DNA from: Methanocorpusculum sp.
Lineage (GTDB): Archaea > Halobacteriota > Methanomicrobia > Methanomicrobiales > Methanocorpusculaceae
Assembly (NCBI GenBank): GCA_029987115.1
Contig: DALTWK010000010.1
Coordinates: 1-58,314, forward strand
Direction: 5' to 3'
Length of the DNA stretch: 58,314 nt
Position 1 is the stretch's first letter; every line of letters starts with the position of its first letter. The notes under the pieces were generated by a model. The model saw only the letters and a list, made by a program, of their open reading frames with translations, had not been told where the DNA came from and made no database searches. The position numbers and the translations under genes are program-made. Of the stretch, positions 50,992 through 58,314 are shown in pieces.

Positions 50992-51471
50992 ATACCGCGT
51001 GGTACTGACAAGATACGCATCTTTGGTACGAACGTAGAGTGGACCTTCTTCACCGGTTTTTCCTGTCGGCAGAAATCCCGCTTTTTTGAGGACACGCTGT
51101 GAAGCGATATTGGAATCTTCCGTTTCAGCCGTAACAGACGTTACACCGGGCTCATTCAATGCCCAGTCAACAAGTGCAGATACCGCTTCCGTTGCATATC
51201 CATGGCCTTGATACTCTTCCGCAATACCATAGCCGATTTCGGTACTTCCGTTCTCGCTGATGCCTTTGAAACAAAGCTCGCCGATGTGCGTACCATCCTG
51301 TAATTCTATCATCCAGATTGCATACCACGCCCACTGATCCGGATGGGACAGGCAGCCTTCCAGCATTTCCGTGTACGCTGCTTTCAAACCATCGGCAGTC
51401 TGCACTGCAATGAAGGATTCCATTTGTTCCCGGGACGCCGCATATATCTTCAATCGATGTGTTTCTATCAT
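50968..51471 (-). CDS. GNAT family N-acetyltransferase
   Basis: A 167-residue acetyltransferase of the RimJ/RimL-like GNAT type. The start is MIETHRLKIYAASREQMESF; the acetyl-CoA loop reads EEYQGHGYATEAVSALVDWAL (Q/R-x-x-G-x-G/A pattern), then TAETEDSNIASQRVLKKAGF, which is the conserved asparagine-containing segment. It transfers an acetyl group to an amine of an unknown substrate. It may be co-transcribed with the MazG-like gene upstream, 33 bases apart. Its 3' end overlaps the plus-strand small operon. Confidence 0.9.
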   Translation of the reverse strand: MIETHRLKIYAASREQMESFIAVQTADGLKAAYTEMLEGCLSHPDQWAWYAIWMIELQDGTHIGELCFKGISENGSTEIGYGIAEEYQGHGYATEAVSALVDWALNEPGVTSVTAETEDSNIASQRVLKKAGFLPTGKTGEEGPLYVRTKDAYLVSTTRYSPADLLQ

Positions 51472-51504
51472 ATTTTATGGGACTCCTGGGGGTAACAGCG
51501 CTGC

Positions 51505-51834
51505 TTACTCGTTTACCCAGCTGGTGTATTTTTCCGCGGTACCTTTTGCCTTTTCGATTGGGTATTTCAGTTCGTTCCGGCTGATTTTTTCCGCAACAAT
51601 ATCGTCCGCATTCAATTCGAGTTTGTCAAGCAGATACTGACAGTAAATTAGAACATCGGCAAGTTCTTCTTTTACGGCATCCCGGTCAAATTCAGTATCA
51701 TTCCACTGGAAGCACTCAAGAAGTTCATTGGCTTCAATTGAGATGGATTTTGCCAGATTTCCCGGTGTATGGAACTGTTCCCAGTCGCGTTCGGCCGAAA
51801 ATTTCCGTATTTTTTCTACAGTTGTTTTATTCAT
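51505..51834 (-). CDS. MazG-like nucleotide pyrophosphohydrolase
   Basis: A 109-residue all-helical enzyme of the RS21-C6/dCTPase MazG-like type. Metal-binding residues are in EANELLECFQW (E-x-x-E-like) and EELADVLIYCQYLL (E-x-x-D). It hydrolyses (deoxy)nucleoside triphosphates to monophosphates, cleaning the pool of unusual nucleotides. GGAG lies nine bases before the ATG. The length is typical. Confidence 0.9.
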   Translation of the reverse strand: MNKTTVEKIRKFSAERDWEQFHTPGNLAKSISIEANELLECFQWNDTEFDRDAVKEELADVLIYCQYLLDKLELNADDIVAEKISRNELKYPIEKAKGTAEKYTSWVNE

Positions 51835-52126
51835 AGTTTCTACTCCGTGTCGATTACTGATGAGAAGTATTCACGAAGAGCCGGGTCACAGACATAGAGA
51901 TAGATTCCCGTCCATAATCATTACAGGGAAACTGCTTATTATCGAGAAGTTTAAAGAGCATATCTTCCGGCATTGCTTATATAATGAATGAGCAGGGATT
52001 GGTAAAAATATTATCCCTTCCTTTGTCCTGGTATCAGCTTTGTCGAAATGCTACGGATTTTTGAAAAAATATAATGAATAAGCAATATCCTTAACACATT
52101 TCAGCAATAATTATTTGATACAAACA

Positions 52127-53932
52127 ATGAGTACATCAATCGAACCGGTATTCGTCAAAATCGAGGAAAAGAAGGGATTTCTTGAATCGATGAAAAAGAA
52201 GATTCAGGAAGAAGCGGGAGGCGATGCTGACCTTCTTCTTAAATATCCGGTTCTGTACATGCATGTCTGGCAGAATAAAACCGACAAACTAAACGACCGC
52301 TTCAGCGTTTACGTCGGTGAAGCAAACGACCTTCTCCGTCGGACAAAAGAGCACTGGGCTATGGCGAAGATAGGAACTGCATCTTCAGACGAAGATGTCT
52401 GGCAGCGCCATCTGATTGAGGATAAGGATGAAAACGGAAATCCAGTTATCCCGACTCTCTACGCCTTCGGTCATGAAAAGTTCCAGAAATCCCTGACACT
52501 TGATCTGGAAAATCGGATGATTGAATATTGCATTTCCATGGCAACCGCACACCTTCAGAACGGCAGATCCAACCCTCAGGGAGACTACTACGGTCATGAT
52601 ATTCTGGATGCGATTTTCGGGAAAATCTGGAAACGGCTGAAACAGGAAAATTCTGATCTCTTTCTCCAAGAATCAGAAATCCTGAAATCCGCCATCTACA
52701 AAGCATCTCCGTTTCATAAATTGACCCTAGACCAGCGTGAGGCGAAACAGAAAATCATCGAACGCGTAGTCGACGCCGTCACCAATAAAAAACGGAATCA
52801 GCTGATTATGGTGGAAGGGGAGGCCGGAACCGGAAAAACCGTTCTCACGAGCAGCACCTTCTACGAACTCCTAAGGAATGATATCCAGAAATTTTCCGCA
52901 TACATGCTGGTCAACCATGAAGAACAGCTGAAAGTTTACAAAAAGATTGCAGAGAGTATGGGATACAAAGAGGATATTGTTCTCAACCCGACGAAATTCC
53001 TCAACACTCACACCACTGACGAACCGGTTGATGTCGTCTTTATCGATGAAGCGCATCTTCTCTGGACTCAGAAGAAGCAGGCGTACAACATGGGTGACAA
53101 TCAGTTAAACGACATCATGGCCCGTGCGAAAGTAACAGTCATTATGTTCGACGAGTGTCAGATTCTGCGCAAGGAACAGTATTACGAAGAGGAGTTCCTG
53201 ATAGAGAAACGAAATTTTTCCAAGGAACAGAAAAACTACATTGAGCTGAAAAACCAGCTGAGAATGGCGTGCAGTAAATCCACTATGGACTGGATTGATG
53301 CTCTCACCAGAGACCTGAAAGTAGGCACTCTGAGTCCTGACATCAACGGATATGAGGTGAAAATCTTTGATGACCCACAGTCGCTTCATGAAGCAATCAA
53401 AGTGAAAGCACAGAATAAGGATACGGAACTCTCCCGCCTGATTGCAAGTTATGACTGGGATTATGTTGCGGACAAAACCTGCAGGGATGTTCATCCTGAA
53501 AGTTCAACCAAGTATTGGGAAGTCAGAATAGGAGACTGGCATCTCCCCTGGAACCGGGAACTGTTTGACGACCTCAACCTGAACAAGCGGGACAGGAAAA
53601 AACTGAAAGAAATGAACTGGGCAGAACAGGAACACACCATCAATGAGGTCGGTTCTACCTTCACGATTCAGGGATTTGACCTATGCTATGCCGGTGTTAT
53701 CATCGGCCCCTCTGTCAGATTCAAAGACGGAAAAATCTGGTTTGACGAAAGCAGGAAAGCATATGACAAGATGAAAGGTAAACGAACGATTTCCAACGGA
53801 GGAACAGTCGCGGTTTCCGACCTGCTCTCCAGAAATGAACTGCGGGTTCTTCTGACACGGGCAACTAAGGGTCTCTACATCTATGCATGCGACCCGGACC
53901 TGCGTGCTGCTCTGAAAGCTGCTGTGCAGTAA
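52127..53932 (+). CDS. GIY-YIG nuclease fused to DUF2075 helicase-like ATPase
   Basis: A 601-residue protein from the chosen ATG. Residues about 40-150 form a GIY-YIG nuclease domain: Y44, VYVGEANDLLRRTKEH (61-76, with Y62, G64, R71), E128 in LDLENRMIEY and N149 in GRSNPQGD. From about 200 to 600 is the DUF2075/Schlafen-type P-loop ATPase: Walker A GEAGTGKT (231-238), DEAH (307-310) and a late LLTRATKGLYIYA segment. An in-frame TTG at 52115 is less likely. Such fusions often sit in defence contexts. It may cut and unwind foreign DNA. It stands alone here. Confidence 0.88.
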   Translation: MSTSIEPVFVKIEEKKGFLESMKKKIQEEAGGDADLLLKYPVLYMHVWQNKTDKLNDRFSVYVGEANDLLRRTKEHWAMAKIGTASSDEDVWQRHLIEDKDENGNPVIPTLYAFGHEKFQKSLTLDLENRMIEYCISMATAHLQNGRSNPQGDYYGHDILDAIFGKIWKRLKQENSDLFLQESEILKSAIYKASPFHKLTLDQREAKQKIIERVVDAVTNKKRNQLIMVEGEAGTGKTVLTSSTFYELLRNDIQKFSAYMLVNHEEQLKVYKKIAESMGYKEDIVLNPTKFLNTHTTDEPVDVVFIDEAHLLWTQKKQAYNMGDNQLNDIMARAKVTVIMFDECQILRKEQYYEEEFLIEKRNFSKEQKNYIELKNQLRMACSKSTMDWIDALTRDLKVGTLSPDINGYEVKIFDDPQSLHEAIKVKAQNKDTELSRLIASYDWDYVADKTCRDVHPESSTKYWEVRIGDWHLPWNRELFDDLNLNKRDRKKLKEMNWAEQEHTINEVGSTFTIQGFDLCYAGVIIGPSVRFKDGKIWFDESRKAYDKMKGKRTISNGGTVAVSDLLSRNELRVLLTRATKGLYIYACDPDLRAALKAAVQ

Positions 53933-54068
53933 GAAAGATTCCGGCATGTTTCTCTCTACCGTAAAACCCATTAGAAGAAAAAAACATGACCGCAAATGCC
54001 GGGTGTTGTACCCGCTCTCCCGATACTATATGCAGTCATGAGGGATAAAGTTGGCAATTGATCCAGCA

Positions 54069-54132
54069 AACGTATATCATCCCGCATCGGATTATGACAT
54101 GGTGCGGCGCCACTTTAATCCAAATATACGTT
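54069..54132. repeat. Nine-base inverted repeat with 46-base centre
   Basis: AACGTATAT (54069-54077) and ATATACGTT (54124-54132) are perfect inverted repeats. The 46-base centre is G+C-richer than the flanks. It lies just downstream of the proviral gene remnant on the minus strand and could be the end of a lost element or a hairpin. Confidence 0.4.
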
Positions 54133-54150
54133 ATTGCAGGATTAGTTTTT

Positions 54151-54654
54151 CTATCTCGGTACCGCATCAAAGATATTTCTCGAAAAAAATGAACGCATGC
54201 GTTCATAATTGATACTACGTGATGTTTTCTTCTGTATCTGATGATGAGTTTGTCTCTTCCTAAGGCAGCCCCTTCCTGCTACATCAGTATGTGCTCTGAC
54301 ACCGGTGGATATGCCGAGGGTTCCTGCTTTCGCTAAACGCTCGGCTTCTTCATCTTCGAGTATCAGCTCTGCTTCCAGGCGTGCCGCACCGTCTTCCGGA
54401 ATTTCCGCAGACAGAACAGAACCTGCCCGCCGGAATCCGGCCGGGATTGCTCCGTTGTCGATCAGTGCCCATTCAGCAGGTGATTCTGGATGATGAAGAA
54501 CTCCGCCTTCCGGTTCTGCAAAGAGCAAGGGAATGTTTTCCCAGTCGTCTGCATTGCCGAACGATTCATGGGAGTAAAACACCGGGACACCGCCGTTGAC
54601 GTGGGTAACGTCCAGGCGCTGCAAAATAGCATGGTGTTTGTAGGATGCTCCCAT
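54151..54654 (-). pseudogene. Proviral head-maturation-protease-like fragment
   Basis: A 167-codon frame whose first about 120 residues look like a viral capsid/prohead protease or related structural protein: VPVFYSHESFGNADDWENIP, HHPESPAEW, then the regular DGAARLEAELILEDEEAERL and GTLGISTGVRA. After about residue 125 the sequence loses this character (RKRQTHHQIQKKTSRSINYERM) and looks like a frameshifted or foreign tail. No other viral gene is near. I take it as a broken proviral leftover, though a short intact gene cannot be excluded. A strong palindrome lies 27 bases upstream. Confidence 0.5.
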
Positions 54655-54680
54655 GCCTAATAGATAGGATAATGAAATCT

Positions 54681-54704
54681 ACGTACATTTTCCGAAATGT
54701 ACGT
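54681..54704. promoter_or_regulatory. 24-bp perfect palindrome, likely operator
   Basis: ACGTACATTT (54681-54690) and AAATGTACGT (54695-54704) are perfect inverted repeats around TCCG. It sits 27 bases before the start of the proviral fragment (minus strand). Its size and symmetry suit a dimeric repressor. No repressor gene lies next to it now. Confidence 0.6.
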
Positions 54705-55051
54705 ATAGGGGGTGATGCGGCACGCCTCATCTTCGCTATATGCATGATGAAAGACTCTTTTGAAGCTATTATCCATGGTGTTCTTTCTACAGTCTATTCG
54801 TGCCGCCCTTTATTACCGAACCGGATAAAGGAGCCAGGATGTCCACCGGCACTATTTCTACGGGTGTTTTTGCAGGAAACAGATGTCCATCAATGGGCTG
54901 CATCCATGCCGTAATCTGTTAATCTCAAGTAAAAAAGTTCGGAATACAATGCCGGCCAAAGTACGTATTCCGAAACGATAGTACCACCAATGCCGTCTTT
55001 GCTAAACTGAAATTTGGCCACTATGGCCGATAACAAGATACGATGCAGGGG

Positions 55052-55087
55052 TATATAAATCCCCGACCGTGCACCGCGAAAGTACCC
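55052..55087 (+). repeat. Dispersed 36-bp element, copy 2
   Basis: TATATAAA, two bases, CCCGACCGTGC, three bases, GCGAAAGT, one base, CCC. The matching copy is on the minus strand at 50045-50080 with the same spacing. The leading block looks like a TATA box, so the element could be a promoter with a short RNA, or part of a small coding sequence. Confidence 0.65.
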
Positions 55088-55209
55088 TCTGCCCTTCTAA
55101 AGAGACGGAAAAGATGCTTGAAAATAACAGGGACTTATTATTGCGTGATTCACAGCATCTCTGTTCCCAAGCCCCGTGTCCCCAGCAAAACAACAATTGC
55201 CATCACAGC

Positions 55210-55956
55210 TTATAAGAGCATCATCAGATAATCAACCGCAGATATTCCAAACAGAGCAAGGATGAATCCTGCAGTCAGCGGAATCAGAAACGGTATGCCA
55301 ACGGCAATCCAGAGCTTGTCGCACTGCTGATAAAGACTGATTTCATACCGGTATGCCTGCTGATGTTCTCTCAGGTTCCGCAGGAACTTTGCTTTGTCGG
55401 TACGAAGCGCTGATGCATTCTGTTTTGCAAAGGTGCGTCTGATGGTTCCGTCCGCTTCTTCTGCTATGTCTTCAGCAATGAATCCGTGATAATTCAGAAT
55501 GTCTGTTCCGTTGACCGGAAATCCGGATGCACGGGTAAGAAACGGCGCTTTGTTCTTTTTTACTGCATTATAGATGAGAAAAACTGCAGGTACAATCATT
55601 GAAAGAATGCATGCGTTCACGATTGAGGAAAGCGCAAGCGACGGAACTGCGGATTCTGCAAACGGGGAAACAGGAACAGTCAGCGCAAGGAGAATCAGCG
55701 CTTTTGCATCAGCTTTTCCAAACAAACCGAAGAGTGAAAAACCTGCCATGAGTGCCGCGGTACCGAGAGAAAAAATCAGAAGAATCACCGTGTCAGGCAT
55801 CGTCTGTACGTAGAAGATGACAACAGAGACGAGACCGATGACAAACGCCGGATACCATGTTACACGGTAAACGGTACGCGAGAGGAAGTCCTGAACTGCT
55901 GCGGCAATGAACGTAATGAGAACAGCAGCTGCGGATACGGCTAATGCGGTAATCAT
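55210..55956 (-). CDS. A24 prepilin/preflagellin peptidase
   Basis: A 248-residue membrane aspartyl protease of the FlaK/EppA/TadV type that removes the leader from class III pilins or archaellins. Catalytic aspartates are D23 in VQDFLSRTVYRVTWYP and D83 in FGKADAKAL (a GKAD form of the GxGD motif). About six membrane helices are visible, and a soluble C-terminal insert (YHGFIAEDIAEEADGTIRRTF) precedes the last helix. It is next to two pilin genes on the same strand and very likely processes them. A terminator hairpin lies between it and the pilins, so it has its own promoter. Confidence 0.87.
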   Translation of the reverse strand: MITALAVSAAAVLITFIAAAVQDFLSRTVYRVTWYPAFVIGLVSVVIFYVQTMPDTVILLIFSLGTAALMAGFSLFGLFGKADAKALILLALTVPVSPFAESAVPSLALSSIVNACILSMIVPAVFLIYNAVKKNKAPFLTRASGFPVNGTDILNYHGFIAEDIAEEADGTIRRTFAKQNASALRTDKAKFLRNLREHQQAYRYEISLYQQCDKLWIAVGIPFLIPLTAGFILALFGISAVDYLMMLL

Positions 55957-55971
55957 GGTTACGATTTTAAG

Positions 55972-56005
55972 GATAGAAAAAGAGGTTTGTGGAGTTGAAC
56001 CTCTT
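55972..56005 (-). terminator. Terminator after the pilin operon
   Basis: On the minus strand AAGAGGTT (plus 55998-56005) and AACCTCTT (plus 55980-55987) pair around ten bases and run into TTTTCTATCC. It lies about 60 bases past the second pilin stop and is a good intrinsic-type terminator. Confidence 0.65.
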
Positions 56006-56066
56006 AGGGGATTTTCAGGGTGTGGAGCTGCCCTTGTTCAAAGGATTGTTATGGTTCGGCGATCTC

Positions 56067-56882
56067 TTATGCAGTCACGGTGACTGTACATGATGCAGAT
56101 ACAGTCGGAGAACCATCCACTGTTGCAGTGAGGGAGCAATAACCAGCGTCACCACTCACCGTAATACCACTGAATGTTGCTACCCCATTTTCGTCAATTG
56201 TTACTGTTGCTACCCCATTGATAACTTCTGTTGACGATTCTCCTGTTCCATTCGTAAGCGTGTATCCACGAGACACCGCTGTTAATTTCGCAGATCCATC
56301 TTTATAGGACAATGGAACAGTAAATGTAACTGTCATCTCGGTTGTACCGCTGGTAATAGAGGTTGGAGTTGCAGTCAAACTATACGTTTCAACAACATTC
56401 TCCGGATTAACAACAAAACTGCCTTTGGCAACAATCTGACCTCCGACAGTCATAAATTTATATTCTACGACAGATTCACCTTTCACGGAAGCATCTAGAA
56501 TACCGTAGACGGGATTTGCAGTAATTGTTAATATTTGACCAACTTTCCATTTACCTTCATTATAACTTCCCAACGCTAACGAATTGTCAGCCCCCTCAAA
56601 CGTAAAGACAACTTTCATATCAGTTAAATCAAGATCATTACCGCCAATGTTCTTGAAACACAGTTTCGTTAAATCAGAATTCGGCCCAAACGAAGTATCG
56701 TATTTGGTAAACTCATATCCGTCAACTTTCACGACTGCGTTTGGTGCTACTTCAGTTGATGTAACCACTCCGCTCGCAAATACCGCAACAACTGCCGCAA
56801 TCACAATTGTGACAACAAGCATCAGCATAACACCGACAACCGGCGACACTGCAGTATCTGCGTTCATTCGTTTTTGAATCAT
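56067..56882 (-). CDS. Archaeal type IV pilin with Ig-like C-terminus
   Basis: A 271-residue pilin-like protein. The N-terminus has the class III leader and hydrophobic helix (NADTAVSPVVGVMLMLVVT), which forms the pilus core after cleavage. The body has a beta-rich domain (residues about 45-160) and a C-terminal Ig-like domain (TATPTSITSGTTEMTVTF and FSGITVSGDAGYCSLTATVDG). It starts four bases before the end of the upstream pilin gene (ATGA). Surface adhesion is expected. Confidence 0.88.
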   Translation of the reverse strand: MIQKRMNADTAVSPVVGVMLMLVVTIVIAAVVAVFASGVVTSTEVAPNAVVKVDGYEFTKYDTSFGPNSDLTKLCFKNIGGNDLDLTDMKVVFTFEGADNSLALGSYNEGKWKVGQILTITANPVYGILDASVKGESVVEYKFMTVGGQIVAKGSFVVNPENVVETYSLTATPTSITSGTTEMTVTFTVPLSYKDGSAKLTAVSRGYTLTNGTGESSTEVINGVATVTIDENGVATFSGITVSGDAGYCSLTATVDGSPTVSASCTVTVTA

Positions 56883-57574
56883 AATACAGTTACCTCCTTG
56901 TCATAGATGACATACCCATCTGAAGTTATAGTAACGCTCATCTTTGTCCCAGAGGTGATAGTCTCATAGTTTTCTCCGAAAATTGCCTTCCACGATTTAT
57001 CTCCTGCAACTGTGACATTACTGGATCCATTACCATCAAAATACGCTACATTCAAACCGTTGGATACAATTGTATCTCCGGGTTTTAGCACATATTTACC
57101 AAAACCAATAGCGTCATTAACAGTAGTTCCACTGATAAGCATTACACTCGAGTTGTAATACATCGCAGGGATATTATTAATAGCATCGCGTGACCTAGTC
57201 GTTGCCGCATCTGCATTCCACATCTGGTCGGGACCAATTCCGGTATACGTATTACTATGAATCTTCCCATCAGAACCAACCCAGCTCGTGGTAATCGCCA
57301 TCTCCGATGTCTTTAATTCACTCGTTCCTGTTAAATACTCAATTGACATAAGAGGGTAAGTATACGAATATCCTCCGTGACTTGCCGAGTGCGTTGTTTC
57401 AATACTCACATTCATTACTGCAGTAGGAGCCACTTCCTTCGAAGTAATCACTCCACTAGCAAATACCGCAACAACAGCCGCAATCACAATCGTCACCACC
57501 AGCATCAGCATAACGCCGACAACCGGTGACACGGCATTTTCTTTGTTTTCAGTTCTTTTCATAATCGGAGTCAT
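56879..57574 (-). CDS. Archaeal type IV pilin
   Basis: A 231-residue pilin-like protein from the ATG at 57574, which has GGAGG five bases upstream; the in-frame codon at 57601 is less likely. The leader MTPIMKRTENKENAVSPVVGV and the following helix are nearly identical to those of the next pilin, at DNA level too, which points to tandem duplication or gene conversion. The body (SIETTHSASHGGYSYTYPLM, then WNADAATTRSRDAINN) is different from that of its neighbour. It leads the pilin operon. Confidence 0.87.
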   Translation of the reverse strand: MTPIMKRTENKENAVSPVVGVMLMLVVTIVIAAVVAVFASGVITSKEVAPTAVMNVSIETTHSASHGGYSYTYPLMSIEYLTGTSELKTSEMAITTSWVGSDGKIHSNTYTGIGPDQMWNADAATTRSRDAINNIPAMYYNSSVMLISGTTVNDAIGFGKYVLKPGDTIVSNGLNVAYFDGNGSSNVTVAGDKSWKAIFGENYETITSGTKMSVTITSDGYVIYDKEVTVL

Positions 57575-57831
57575 ACATTCCTCCACAAGCAAAATGCCCA
57601 CACCCGAATTTCATCCTATGAGAATAGGATGCGAAAGGTCATTTCTCCCTTCTGCAGAGACATGCCATTTTGCTTATATGGATATTTCTCCCTATCTTAT
57701 ATAAAATTAATTTGCTTAAACACATATTTTATTTACATAAATTTTCGGCATGCACCGTCATCGAACACAGTAAACAATGAACTATGGCACAAGAAAAACG
57801 TAAAATTGTGACTAAAAACGTCTATTCTGTT

Positions 57832-58293
57832 TTATTCATGGGAAATTTCTTTTTCCAAATAAAATAAAATTTTTTGATATCTGTTAAAAATTCTTTTCGT
57901 TTTTGAACAGTATTCCGCGCAGACAGCGTCAAGATCTCTGTCGGCGTGCATTGACAAAAGCTGATTCACCCAGTGTGGCTTTTCCGCCGAATGTTCAACG
58001 AGCTCAGTGAATAATGATACAGACCGTTCCATCTGTTCTGCTGCTTCATCAATCAGTTTCATGAAGTCTGCATAATCCTGATGCTTTCTGCGGTCTCTGT
58101 TCTGCAGAATCTCAAGCATCTGATCACGCAACCGATCCTCTTTTCCCCGGATACTGACACCGCGTTCCCATCCGTCAAAGGTAAACAATTCCCCGTCCCA
58201 TGCGCCACAGAGATACCGGTGGTCGAGTTCCACCTGCTGCAGATACACATTGTACCCTTTTCTCATAGGCTCGATTTTTCCCACAGACGGCAC
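57832..58293 (-). CDS. Unknown helical protein, 153 residues
   Basis: A 153-residue soluble protein not assigned to a family. The start is a short beta-rich part (KGYNVYLQQVELDHRYLCG, DGELFTFDGWERGVSI), followed by about 100 residues of charged helices (LRDQMLEILQNRDRRKHQDY, then CAEYCSKTKRIFNRYQKILF). The start is GTG at 58293 with GGAG eight bases before; ATG 58266 is a possible shorter start. It lies about 260 bases upstream of the pilin operon, but relation to pili is not shown. Confidence 0.7.
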   Translation of the reverse strand: MPSVGKIEPMRKGYNVYLQQVELDHRYLCGAWDGELFTFDGWERGVSIRGKEDRLRDQMLEILQNRDRRKHQDYADFMKLIDEAAEQMERSVSLFTELVEHSAEKPHWVNQLLSMHADRDLDAVCAEYCSKTKRIFNRYQKILFYLEKEISHE

Positions 58294-58314
58294 ATCCTTT
58301 TCTCCACTTTACGA

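Larger units (their letters stand above)
54655..55209. other. Gene-poor region after the proviral remnant
   Basis: No convincing gene in these 555 bases. It holds the palindrome at 54681-54704 and the dispersed element at 55052-55087. A 62-codon plus-strand frame (55043-55231) starts with the shared GYINPRPCTAKVP peptide but loses resemblance to the other copy right after it. The rest shows no clear structure. Confidence 0.45.

Noticed and set aside
1..58314. CRISPR array or transposase
   Set aside because: No regularly spaced repeats and no transposase-like protein were found.

Overview
The window reads as chromosomal DNA of a hydrogenotrophic methanogen, most likely a member of the Methanomicrobiales close to Methanocorpusculum (inference from gene content; no search was possible). 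The grounds are formylmethanofuran dehydrogenase genes, an archaeal histone, an archaeal-type riboflavin/F420 reductase, a methanogen-type sulfite-reductase-like protein, a DUF5806 protein, archaeal class III pilins, a bacterial-type gyrase pair, and many start codons about 25-32 bases downstream of an archaeal TATA box.

Layout. 1-4276: 3' part of fwdD, then fwdB, fwdA and fwdC, ending in a hairpin. 4309-5762: an unknown protein overlapping a small siroheme sulfite-reductase-like protein. 5839-7334: NfeD/stomatin pair. 7461-15586: secreted esterase, SstT and NSS amino-acid transporters, a flavodoxin-ferredoxin, nucleotide and HD hydrolases, and unknown genes. 15617-20115: a divergent set made of two anchored solute-binding proteins and an Nramp/LytS-type membrane fusion, driven from one shared TATA element. 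20134-26244: amidohydrolase, a DUF362/mutase-like/glycosyltransferase operon, and a SelB-like factor without a P-loop. 26346-35988: a 60-residue conserved protein, pyrimidine reductase, MATE pump, PlsC-like acyltransferase with zinc ribbon, two FKBPs, a MoaD-like protein, a CbiZ-remnant/Cys-rich protein, FdhD lacking its Cys pair, a Fic-like pseudoenzyme and NhaC. 36276-44849: thiC, histone, gyrBA, fhs. 44970-47900: lipoprotein, DUF5806, XerA with an adjacent dif-like site, and a zinc-ribbon protein. 47901-48785: a gene-free A+C-rich stretch. 48786-53932: NERD membrane protein, three overlapping small genes, GNAT, MazG and a GIY-YIG/DUF2075 protein. 53933-58293: proviral remnant, a strong palindrome, a dispersed short element, prepilin peptidase, two tandem pilins and an unknown gene.

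How the parts work together. The first operon catalyses the entry step of CO2 reduction to methane. MoaD and FdhD at 31-33 kb are cofactor-type functions that could serve molybdo/tungstopterin enzymes such as FwdB. Gyrase and histone lie close together and both shape DNA topology. The peptidase and pilins form a surface-pilus locus.

The two most interesting observations are the 28-bp dif-like site (11-6-11) directly upstream of xerA, whose left arm closely matches that of E. coli dif, and the Nramp-LytS fusion with two orphan solute-binding proteins, which looks like an undescribed transport or sensing system. No tRNA, rRNA, CRISPR array or insertion sequence was recognised.
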